Assembly (NCBI GenBank): GCA_025455945.1
Contig: JALOLN010000026.1
Span: 1 to 16,999, forward strand
DNA length: 16,999 nucleotides
Origin: Actinomycetes bacterium
Lineage (GTDB): Bacteria; Actinomycetota; Actinomycetes; Prado026
Direction of reading: 5' to 3'
Position 1 is the first letter of the stretch. The number at the start of each line of letters is the position of its first letter. The notes under the pieces were generated by a model that was not told the DNA's origin, searched no databases, and worked only from the letters and a program-made list of their open reading frames with translations. The position numbers and the translations under genes were made by a program. Positions 1-6,951 of this stretch are shown here, piece after piece.

Positions 1-2388
1 CCGCCCGGCGATCTCCACGTCCCAGTCGCCGGCGTCCAGCCAGGCCCGGTCGACCGCTTCGCCGGCGGCGTCGACCATCGCCAGGCCCACGGCCCCGCCG
101 AGGGTGAACCCATAGGACGCCGCCCGCACGTAGCCGACCGGTCGGTCGTCGCGGCGCAAGACCTCGGCATGGAACATCAGCGGCTCCGGGTCGCCGACGA
201 GCACCTGGACCAGCCGGCGGGTCAACGGGCCCGCGGCCCGCTGGGCCAGCACCGCCTCCCGGCCGACGAACGGCTTGTCCAGCGCCACCGCGAACCCCAG
301 CCCTGCCTCGAGCACCGAGTCGGTGTTGTCGATGTCGTGGCCGTAGTCGCGGTAGCCCTTCTCCATCCGGAGGCTGGCGAGGGCCTTCAGCCCAGCGTGC
401 CGCAGGCCGACCGGGCGCCCCGCCTCAACCAGCCGGTCGTAGACGTGCACAGCCTGCTCGGTCGGGACGTAGAGCTCGTAGCCCAGCTCGCCGAGGTAGG
501 TGATCCGGACGCACAGCACGCGGGCGTAGCCGAGGTCGATCTCGCGCGCCGTCCGGAAGGGGAAGGCGGCGTTGGACAGGTCGGCGGACGTCAGCGACTG
601 CAGCAGCTCGCGCGAGCGCGGGCCCTGGACGTTCAGCTGGGCGTACCCCGACGTCACGTCGGTGACGAACGCGTGCCGGCCCTGGGCGTGCCGACGGACC
701 CACGTCAGCGCGTGGCGGTGCGCGGTGTCGGAGGCGACGACGAGGAACGACTCGTCGTCGAGCTTGGTCACGGTGAGGTCGGCCTCGAGGGTCCCGCGCT
801 CGTTGAGCCACTGGGTGTAGGTGATCCGGCCGGGCTCGCCGTCCACCCGGTTGGCGGAGACGTGCTCGAGCAGCGCACCGGCGTCGCGGCCCTGGACGAG
901 CAGCTTGGCCATGAACGACATGTCCATGAGGACGACGCCCTCCCGGGTCGCCCGGTGCTCGGCCGCCCAGTGGGGGAACCAGCTCTGCCGGCCCCACGAG
1001 AGCTGCTCGACGACCGGCTCCGTCCCGGCGGGGGCGTACCAGTCGGCGCCCTCCCAGCCGCTGACGTCCCTGAAGCAGGCCCCGGCCGCGGCCAGCCGGT
1101 CGTGCACGGCCGAGCGCTTGGCGCCGCGGGCGGTCTGCATCGAGCGGGTGGGGTAGTGGCAGGCGTAGACCATCCCGAGGGACTCCACGGTGCGCGTGGC
1201 GCGGTACTCGGGCGTGGTCTGGTAGGCGTGCAACCGGTCGATGTGCAGCCCGGTGACGTCGATGCCCGGGTCGCCGTCCGCGACCCAGTGGGCCACCGCC
1301 CGGCCCAGGCCGCCGCCGGTGAGGATGCCGATGGAGTTCAGCCCGGCCGCGACGAAGTAGTTGCGCAGCTCGGGGGCGGGTCCCACGACCGGCGCCAGGT
1401 CGGGGGTGAAGCTCTCCGGGCCACAGAAGAACGTCCTGATGCCGACCTCCTGCGAGACCGGCACCCGGGACATGGCCTTCTCGAGGTACGGGCCCATCCG
1501 GTCCCAGTCGGGCGCGATCTTGCCGAACGAGAAGTCCTCCGGCACGGCGTCGACGTGCCAGGGGGCGCAGACCGGCTCGAACAGGCCGACCATCAGGCCG
1601 CCGCCCTCCTCACGGAAGTAGCCGTAGGACGACGGGTCCTCGAGCACCGGCCACGACCGGTCGATCCCGGGGACCTCCTCGGTGATGAGGTAGTAGTGCT
1701 CGGCGGCCTGCAGCGGGATGCTCACCCCGGCGGCGGCCCCCAGCTGTCGGGCCCACATCCCGGCGCAGTTGACGACGTACTCGGCCTCGACGTCGCCGAA
1801 CGGCGTCCGGACGCCGGTGACGGCGCCGGCCTGCCGGAGGAAGCCCGTGACGGGGACCCCCTCGACGACGGTGGCGCCCTGCTGGCGGGCGCCCTTGGCC
1901 ATCGACATCGTCGCGTCGACCGGGTTCACCCGGCCGTCCTCGGCGACGTAGAACCCGGCGAGCAGGTCGTCGGTGCGGGCCAGCGGGAACATCCCGGCCA
2001 CCTCGGCGGGTGATATCTCGTGGACGTCGACGCCGCAGTACCGGTTGAACGTGGAGACGCGCCGGTACTCCTCGAGCCGGTCGGCGTCCGCCGCCACCTC
2101 GATGAAGCCCACCGGGCTGAACCCGGTGGCCAGCCCGGTCTCGGCCTCCAGCCGCGCGTACAGGTCCCGGGTGTACTGCCGTAGTCGGGTCGAGGTCTCC
2201 GACGTCGAGCCGAAGGTCACCATGAGCCCCGCGGCGTGCCACGTCGTGCCGGACGTGAGCCGGTCCCGCTCCAGCAGCAGGACGTCGCGCCAGCCGAGGT
2301 GCGCGAGGTGGTAGGCCACCGAGGTGCCGATGACGCCACCCCCCACGACGACGACGCGGGCACGCTGCGGGAGGACGGGCTCAACCAT
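1..2388 (-). CDS. Dimethylglycine/sarcosine dehydrogenase-like FAD oxidoreductase with C-terminal GcvT domain (3' end cut by window edge)
   Basis: This is a flavoenzyme of the dimethylglycine/sarcosine dehydrogenase family, which oxidatively demethylates N-methylated glycines and passes the one-carbon unit to tetrahydrofolate. Reading from the ATG at 2388 down to base 1 gives 796 open codons. The N-terminus has a Rossmann FAD motif (VVVVGGGVIGTS, about residues 12-23). A Trp-His pair follows at 50-51 in SGTTWHAAGL; the equivalent His in mammalian DMGDH and SARDH carries FAD covalently. The FAD domain runs to about residue 390. The rest matches the folate-binding GcvT type, with a LGELGYELYVP segment and a DWDVEIAGR tail. 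That tail is typical of the last 20 or so residues of the family, so little is missing. No Shine-Dalgarno sequence precedes the ATG. It is divergent from the receiver-fusion gene, with no visible functional link. The substrate (dimethylglycine, sarcosine or a betaine breakdown product) cannot be fixed from sequence alone. Confidence 0.9.
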   Translation of the reverse strand, partial: MVEPVLPQRARVVVVGGGVIGTSVAYHLAHLGWRDVLLLERDRLTSGTTWHAAGLMVTFGSTSETSTRLRQYTRDLYARLEAETGLATGFSPVGFIEVAADADRLEEYRRVSTFNRYCGVDVHEISPAEVAGMFPLARTDDLLAGFYVAEDGRVNPVDATMSMAKGARQQGATVVEGVPVTGFLRQAGAVTGVRTPFGDVEAEYVVNCAGMWARQLGAAAGVSIPLQAAEHYYLITEEVPGIDRSWPVLEDPSSYGYFREEGGGLMVGLFEPVCAPWHVDAVPEDFSFGKIAPDWDRMGPYLEKAMSRVPVSQEVGIRTFFCGPESFTPDLAPVVGPAPELRNYFVAAGLNSIGILTGGGLGRAVAHWVADGDPGIDVTGLHIDRLHAYQTTPEYRATRTVESLGMVYACHYPTRSMQTARGAKRSAVHDRLAAAGACFRDVSGWEGADWYAPAGTEPVVEQLSWGRQSWFPHWAAEHRATREGVVLMDMSFMAKLLVQGRDAGALLEHVSANRVDGEPGRITYTQWLNERGTLEADLTVTKLDDESFLVVASDTAHRHALTWVRRHAQGRHAFVTDVTSGYAQLNVQGPRSRELLQSLTSADLSNAAFPFRTAREIDLGYARVLCVRITYLGELGYELYVPTEQAVHVYDRLVEAGRPVGLRHAGLKALASLRMEKGYRDYGHDIDNTDSVLEAGLGFAVALDKPFVGREAVLAQRAAGPLTRRLVQVLVGDPEPLMFHAEVLRRDDRPVGYVRAASYGFTLGGAVGLAMVDAAGEAVDRAWLDAGDWDVEIAGR

Positions 2389-2421
2389 GACCGCAGCCTA
2401 GGGCCGACTCCCCCCTCGCAA
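2389..2421 (-). promoter_or_regulatory. Possible leaderless promoter of the dehydrogenase gene
   Basis: On the minus strand, TAGGCT (plus-strand 2395-2400) lies six bases before the ATG at 2388. TTGCGA (2416-2421) lies 15 bases further upstream. These resemble SigA-type -10 and -35 boxes with a short spacer. Transcription would then start at or next to the A of the start codon. That would explain the lack of a Shine-Dalgarno sequence, and leaderless mRNAs are common in Actinobacteria. The -10 match is only partial, so this is an inference. Confidence 0.35.
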
Positions 2422-2437
2422 ACGATCACCCGCGGAC

Positions 2438-2478
2438 GGCGGCTCGCTCTTGACAGCCGCCCGGGACGGGGGGACGTT
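2438..2478 (+). promoter_or_regulatory. Candidate promoter with a dyad overlapping the -35 box, upstream of the receiver-fusion gene
   Basis: A perfect TTGACA lies at 2450-2455. Seventeen bases later, 2473-2478 (GACGTT) is a poor -10 match. GGCGGCT (2438-2444) and AGCCGCC (2455-2461) form a 7-base inverted repeat around 10 bases. This repeat covers the -35 box, as an operator might. The -35 box and the repeat are directly visible. Their use as promoter and operator is inferred, and in DNA this GC-rich such repeats also arise by chance. Confidence 0.3.
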
Positions 2479-2510
2479 GGCCCCTCACCGGGGAGATGGG
2501 ACTGCCGCCC

Positions 2511-4244
2511 ATGACTGACGAACCTGGACTGCCCGACCGGCCGGTGATCCTCGCCGTCGACGACGACCCGGACACCGGTGCCCGCGTGTTCGCCGAGCTC
2601 CGCCGCCGCTACGGCGACGACTACGACGTGCGGTGCAGTGACTCGGCTGCCGACGCCCTCGCGGTGCTCGAACAGCTCGCCGGGGTTGGCCGACGGGTGG
2701 CCGTCGTCCTGGCTGACCAGTGGATGCCCGGCCAGACGGGCACCGAGCTGCTCGCCGAGGTCCGCCGGCTCTTCCCCCTGGCCAAGCGGGGACTGCTGGT
2801 CTCGTGGGGGGACTGGGCTGACGGGCCCACGGCGACCGCGATCCGCGACAGCATGCTGGCGGGCGGCATCGACTACTACGTGCTGAAGCCCTGGCGCTCG
2901 CCCGACGAGCTCTTCCACCGCACCGTGTGCGAGTTCCTGCACGAGTGGTCCCGGGCCGACCCGGACACGCCGCGGGAGTTCTCGGTCGTCGCCGCGCCCT
3001 GGTCGCCGCGCGGGCACGAGATCCGTGACCTGCTCACCCGCAACGGCGTCCCGCACAACTTCTACGCCAGCGACTCGGTCCCCGGGGCCGCGCTGCTCGC
3101 CCGGGCCGGCGTCGCCGCCGACGCCGGCCCGCTGGTCGTCCTGCGTGACGGCGGCGTCCTCGTCGACCCGTCCAACGCCGAGCTGGCCCGCGGTTACGGC
3201 GTGGCCACCGAGGTCGTCGGGTCGCCGAGGTACGACGTCGTCGCGGTGGGCGCCGGACCGGCCGGTCTGGCCGCGGGGGTGCTGGGGTCGGCGGAGGGGC
3301 TGAGCACCCTGGTCATCGAGGCCGAGGCCATCGGCGGCCAGGCCGGGTCCAGCTCACGGATCCGCAACTACCTCGGCTTCGCCCGCGGCCTGGCCGGCGC
3401 CGAGCTGGCCCAGCGGGCGTACCAGCAGGCCTGGGTCTTCGGGACCGGCTTCCTGCTGATGCGGCGGGTGACCCGGCTGGACGTCGGCAGCGACGGCGAC
3501 CTGCTCCTCACCCTCGACGACGGGTCACACGTCCGGACCGGCGCGGTCGTGCTCGCCACGGGCGTGACGTACCGCCGGCTCGGGGTCCCGGAGGTGGAGG
3601 CGTTCACCGGGCGAGGGGTGTACTACGGCGCCTCGCCGGCGGACGCCGCCCAGCTCGCCGGGGCGCACGTCTTCGTCGCCGGCGGCGGCAACTCGGCGGG
3701 GCAGGCCGTCGTCCACTTCAGCCGGCACGCCCGCCGGGTGACTCTGCTCGTCCGCGGCACGGCGCTGGCGGAGAGCATGTCCGCCTACCTGCGCGAGGAG
3801 ATCGCCGCGCTGCCCAACGTCGACGTCCGGCTCGGCTGTGCGGTCGTCGACGCGGGCGGCACGGACCGGCTGGCCCGGCTCAGGCTCCGGGACGTCCGTG
3901 GCGGGACCGCCGAGGACGTCGCCGCCGACGCGCTGTTCGTCCTCATCGGCGCGGTCCCGCACACCGACTGGCTGCCCCGGCAGGTCGCCCGCGACCCCTA
4001 CGGGTTCGTCCTGACCGGGCCGGACCTGCCCTCGGGTGACCGGGCCGCCGGCTGGCCCCTGGACCGTGACCCGTACCCGCTCGAGACCAGCCTGCCGGGG
4101 GTGTTCGCCGTCGGCGACGTCCGGGCCAGGTCGGTCAAGCGCGCGTCGGCCGCCATCGGCGAGGGCTCCGTCGTCATCCAGCAGGTCTACGCCGTGCTGG
4201 AGGCGGCCCGGCTGGCCCGGGTCGTGCAGGGCGCGCGGGCATGA
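2511..4244 (+). CDS. Receiver / glutaredoxin-like / thioredoxin-reductase-like fusion protein
   Basis: This 577-residue fusion starts with a response-regulator receiver domain (about 10-145). It has an acidic cluster DDD at 17-19, the phospho-acceptor Asp69 in LADQWMPG and Lys126 in VLKPW. A thioredoxin-fold, glutaredoxin-like segment (about 156-235) follows, with PWSPRGHE where a CPxC site would be. From about 240 comes a two-dinucleotide-domain flavoprotein like thioredoxin reductase: GAGPAG for FAD, IGGQAG, GGGNSAGQ for NAD(P)H and a C-terminal FAVGDVR FAD motif. At the place of the CATC redox centre it reads YYGASPAD, so the disulfide site is absent. Databases often name such fusions response regulator/thioredoxin-disulfide reductase, but without cysteines reduction of thioredoxin is unlikely. 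Start: an in-frame ATG at 2496 directly abuts GGGGAG (2490-2495), leaving no spacer, so I prefer 2511. The stop overlaps the next start (ATGA), implying co-translation. No partner kinase is in the window. Confidence 0.88.
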   Translation: MTDEPGLPDRPVILAVDDDPDTGARVFAELRRRYGDDYDVRCSDSAADALAVLEQLAGVGRRVAVVLADQWMPGQTGTELLAEVRRLFPLAKRGLLVSWGDWADGPTATAIRDSMLAGGIDYYVLKPWRSPDELFHRTVCEFLHEWSRADPDTPREFSVVAAPWSPRGHEIRDLLTRNGVPHNFYASDSVPGAALLARAGVAADAGPLVVLRDGGVLVDPSNAELARGYGVATEVVGSPRYDVVAVGAGPAGLAAGVLGSAEGLSTLVIEAEAIGGQAGSSSRIRNYLGFARGLAGAELAQRAYQQAWVFGTGFLLMRRVTRLDVGSDGDLLLTLDDGSHVRTGAVVLATGVTYRRLGVPEVEAFTGRGVYYGASPADAAQLAGAHVFVAGGGNSAGQAVVHFSRHARRVTLLVRGTALAESMSAYLREEIAALPNVDVRLGCAVVDAGGTDRLARLRLRDVRGGTAEDVAADALFVLIGAVPHTDWLPRQVARDPYGFVLTGPDLPSGDRAAGWPLDRDPYPLETSLPGVFAVGDVRARSVKRASAAIGEGSVVIQQVYAVLEAARLARVVQGARA

Positions 4245-6910
4245 CCGAGGGGGCCGCCGGCCTGGCTGCCGCGCCGCGGCCCCGTGACCGGGAGCTGCCC
4301 ACCGGCACCGTGACCTTCCTCGTCACCGACGTCGAGGGCTCGACGCGGCTGCTGGTCGACCTCGGCCCGGTCTTCGGCGAGCTCATCGCGGCCCACCACG
4401 CGATCCTGCGCCGGGCCGTCGCCGACGCGGACGGACTCACGGTGTCGACGACCGGTGACTCGGTGTTCGCCGTGTTCCGGTCGGCGAGAGGAGCGGTCGG
4501 GGCCGCCGTGGCGGCCCAGCGTGCTCTCGCCGGGCACGCCTGGCCGGCCGGGCAGCGGGTGCGCGTACGGATGGGCCTGCACACCGGTGAGGCGATGCTC
4601 GGGGGCGACGACTACGTGGGGCTCGACGTGCACCGGGCCGCACGGATCGGCAGCGCGGCGCACGGCGGCCAGGTGCTGCTCTCCGCGGCCACGCGGGCCC
4701 TCGTGGCCGACTGCCTGCCCGACGGTGTCGCGCTCCTGGACCTCGGCCAGCACGGCCTCAAGGACCTCGTGCAGCTGGAGCACCTGCACCAGCTGGTCAT
4801 CGCGGGGCTGCCGGGCGACTTCCCGCCGGTGCGCTCGGCGGGCGGGACCCGGGTGCTCCTGCCCATGCCGCGCACCGACTTCGTGCCCAGACCCGAGGTG
4901 GCGCTGGCCGCGGACCTGCTGGCCGGTGCCCGGCTGCTGACCCTGACCGGGCCGGGCGGGACGGGCAAGACCCGGCTGGCCGTCGAGACGGCGCTGCGGG
5001 TCGTCGACCGCTTCCCCGGCGGCGTCGCGTTCGTCGACCTGGCCCCGGTGCCGCACCCCGACCTGGTCGCCTCCGCGGTGGTCTCCACCCTCGGTCTCGA
5101 GCCGGGCAGCGCGGCGCCGGAGGAGCGGCTGCTCGCCCACCTGCGGGACCGTCGCGCGCTGCTGGTCCTGGACAACTTCGAGCAGGTGCTCGAGGCCGCG
5201 GACGTCGTGGACCGGATGCTCGCCGCCGCACCGGGGCTGACGGTGCTCGTCACCTCCAGGGCACCGCTGCGGCTCTCCGGCGAGCAGGACCTGCCGGTCC
5301 CACCGCTGGAGCCGCCCGACGCCGTCCGGCTCTTCGTCAGCAGGGCGGCAGCCGCCCGTCCCTCGTTCACGCTCACCGCCGAGAACGCCGCTGCAGTGGC
5401 CGAGATCGTGCGCCGGCTGGACGGCCTGCCGCTGGCCGTGGAGCTGGCCGCCGCCAGGGTCCGGCTGCTCCCCCCACCGGCCCTCGCCGCACGGCTGCGG
5501 GAGCACGGCGGGCTCGCCGTCCTCGGCGAGGGGGCCCGCGACCTGCCGCAGCGACAGCGCACGCTGCAGGCGGCCATCGGGTGGAGCCACGCCCTGCTCG
5601 GTCCGGCGGAGCAGGCGGCGTTCCGGCGGCTGGCGGTGTTCGCCGGCGGGGCGGCGCTGGAGCAGCTCGAGCCCGTGCTCGGGGGTGAGGGGGCGGGGGA
5701 TCCGCTGGCGATGCTCGAGGCCCTCGTGGAGCACAGCCTCGTGCGCGAGGAGGACGTCGACGGCCAGCCCCGGTTCGCGATGCTGGCGACGATCCGGGAG
5801 TTCGCCCTGGAGCGACTGGCCGAGTCGGACGAGCAGGACGAGGTCGCCCGACGGCACGCCGAGGCGTTCCTCGTCCTCGCCGAGACCGCGGCCCCCCATC
5901 TCACCGGCTGGGGGCAGCGCGCCTGGCAGGACCGGCTGGGCCGCGAGCACGACAACCTCCGGGCTGCCCTGGACTGGGCGGTCGGCCACCGTGAGGTGGC
6001 GCTGGCCCAGCGGCTGGCAGCCGCCCTGTGGCGGTTCTGGCAGGTGGACGGGCTGCTCGACGAGGCGGCCGACCGGCTCGAGCAGGTGCTGGCGCTGCCG
6101 TCGGTGGACAGCCGACTGCGCGCCGCGGCGCTGGAGGCCGCCGGCGGGGTGGCCTGGTGGCGGGGAGACATGGCGGCGGCGCGCGCGGCGTACGACGAGG
6201 CCCTGGACCTGGTGGCCGACGGGGAGGACCTGGCCGCCGTCGCGAACGCCAGGTACAACCGGGCCCTCACGCTGAGCCTGTCGGCGTCCAGTGCCGCGGC
6301 CGGTGCCGAGCTCGCGCGGGCCCGCAGCGAGGCTCGGTCGGCGGGTGCGGCGCGGGTCGAGGCCTGGGCGGTCTGGGGGATGACCGACGTCGCCATGGCC
6401 GAGGCCCGCTGGGCGGACGCGCTCGCCCGCGCCGAGGAGGCGCTGGCGATGTTCCGCGCGCTCGACGACCCGTTCGGGATCGGGTGGTCCTGCTTCATGG
6501 CGGCGACCGGCGCGCTGCGCACGGGGCAGTCGGCGCTGGCCCGCGAGCGCACCGCCGAGGCGCTGCGCCTGTTCGCCGGCTTCCGGGACCTCACGGCGCT
6601 GGTCCTGCTGCTGTGGGGCATGGCCGGGATCGAGGTCGCCGACGGGCAGCCGGAGCGGGCGCTGCGGCTGGTCGGCGCCAGCCAGGGGCTGAAGGCGCGC
6701 ACGGGATCGCGGCTGGTCGAGGTCAACGAGGCGCTGTTCGAAGCCCTGGAGGAGCTCCCGCCGCTGCAGGTGGCCAGCCGGGGGCTCGACCCCGCCCGGG
6801 CCGAGGCGCTGCTGGCCGGAGGGCTGGCCCTCTCCGTGGACGAGGCGGTCGCGTACGCGCTGGAGCAGCCGGCCCCCGTTCCGTCGGACGGCGGCCCGCC
6901 CAGCCGCTAA
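4241..6910 (+). CDS. Class III cyclase-like domain fused to NB-ARC/STAND ATPase with helical-repeat tail
   Basis: This 889-residue cytosolic signalling protein begins with a class III nucleotide cyclase homology domain (about 20-190): VTDVEGST with metal Asp30, then TTGDSVFAVF with Asp73. The substrate-selecting Lys is Ser69, and the transition-state Asn is His131 in GLDVHRAAR, while Asp124 and Arg135 are kept. Cyclase activity is therefore doubtful. A STAND/NB-ARC ATPase follows, with Walker A GPGGTGKT (237-244), Walker B LLVLDNFE (307-314) and a GLPLAVELAA motif. The Ala-rich helical C-terminal third (about 560-870) looks like TPR-type repeats. Similar cyclase-ATPase proteins in mycobacteria often end in a LuxR DNA-binding domain; I see none here, so the output is probably by protein contact or nucleotide turnover. 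The start is set by the ATGA overlap with the upstream receiver fusion, which makes the two genes likely partners. Confidence 0.88.
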   Translation: MTEGAAGLAAAPRPRDRELPTGTVTFLVTDVEGSTRLLVDLGPVFGELIAAHHAILRRAVADADGLTVSTTGDSVFAVFRSARGAVGAAVAAQRALAGHAWPAGQRVRVRMGLHTGEAMLGGDDYVGLDVHRAARIGSAAHGGQVLLSAATRALVADCLPDGVALLDLGQHGLKDLVQLEHLHQLVIAGLPGDFPPVRSAGGTRVLLPMPRTDFVPRPEVALAADLLAGARLLTLTGPGGTGKTRLAVETALRVVDRFPGGVAFVDLAPVPHPDLVASAVVSTLGLEPGSAAPEERLLAHLRDRRALLVLDNFEQVLEAADVVDRMLAAAPGLTVLVTSRAPLRLSGEQDLPVPPLEPPDAVRLFVSRAAAARPSFTLTAENAAAVAEIVRRLDGLPLAVELAAARVRLLPPPALAARLREHGGLAVLGEGARDLPQRQRTLQAAIGWSHALLGPAEQAAFRRLAVFAGGAALEQLEPVLGGEGAGDPLAMLEALVEHSLVREEDVDGQPRFAMLATIREFALERLAESDEQDEVARRHAEAFLVLAETAAPHLTGWGQRAWQDRLGREHDNLRAALDWAVGHREVALAQRLAAALWRFWQVDGLLDEAADRLEQVLALPSVDSRLRAAALEAAGGVAWWRGDMAAARAAYDEALDLVADGEDLAAVANARYNRALTLSLSASSAAAGAELARARSEARSAGAARVEAWAVWGMTDVAMAEARWADALARAEEALAMFRALDDPFGIGWSCFMAATGALRTGQSALARERTAEALRLFAGFRDLTALVLLLWGMAGIEVADGQPERALRLVGASQGLKARTGSRLVEVNEALFEALEELPPLQVASRGLDPARAEALLAGGLALSVDEAVAYALEQPAPVPSDGGPPSR

Positions 6911-6913
6911 CGT

Positions 6914-6945
6914 GCCACCCCACGCGACGGTGAACGCGAGGTGGC
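6914..6945 (+). promoter_or_regulatory. Ribosome binding site of the SulP gene inside a small inverted repeat
   Basis: GAGGTGG (6938-6944) sits seven bases before the ATG at 6952. GGTGGC (6940-6945) can pair with GCCACC (6914-6919) across a 20-base loop, which would partly hide the binding site in the mRNA. The stem is only six pairs, so any control role is speculative. The 41-base gap (6911-6951) holds nothing else that I can recognise. Confidence 0.4.
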
Positions 6946-6951
6946 CGCGAG

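Noticed and set aside
169..2013. 614-codon plus-strand open frame
   Set aside because: It lies fully antisense to the dehydrogenase, whose FAD and GcvT motifs are unmistakable; the product is repetitive Gly/Val/Arg/Asp without a domain.
2496..2510. Earlier ATG at 2496 for the receiver fusion
   Set aside because: The only purine-rich site (GGGGAG, 2490-2495) touches this ATG directly and could not act as its ribosome binding site. Not excluded if the mRNA is leaderless.
4187..6726. Minus-strand frames of 600 and 704 codons opposite the cyclase-ATPase gene
   Set aside because: Both have shadow compositions (Gln/Gly/Arg-rich or Ser/Ala/Arg-rich) and oppose a gene with Walker and cyclase motifs.
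5950..6850. Repetitive Ala/Arg/Glu-rich DNA as a possible tandem repeat
   Set aside because: The period is irregular and reflects degenerate helical (TPR-like) protein repeats, not DNA repeats.
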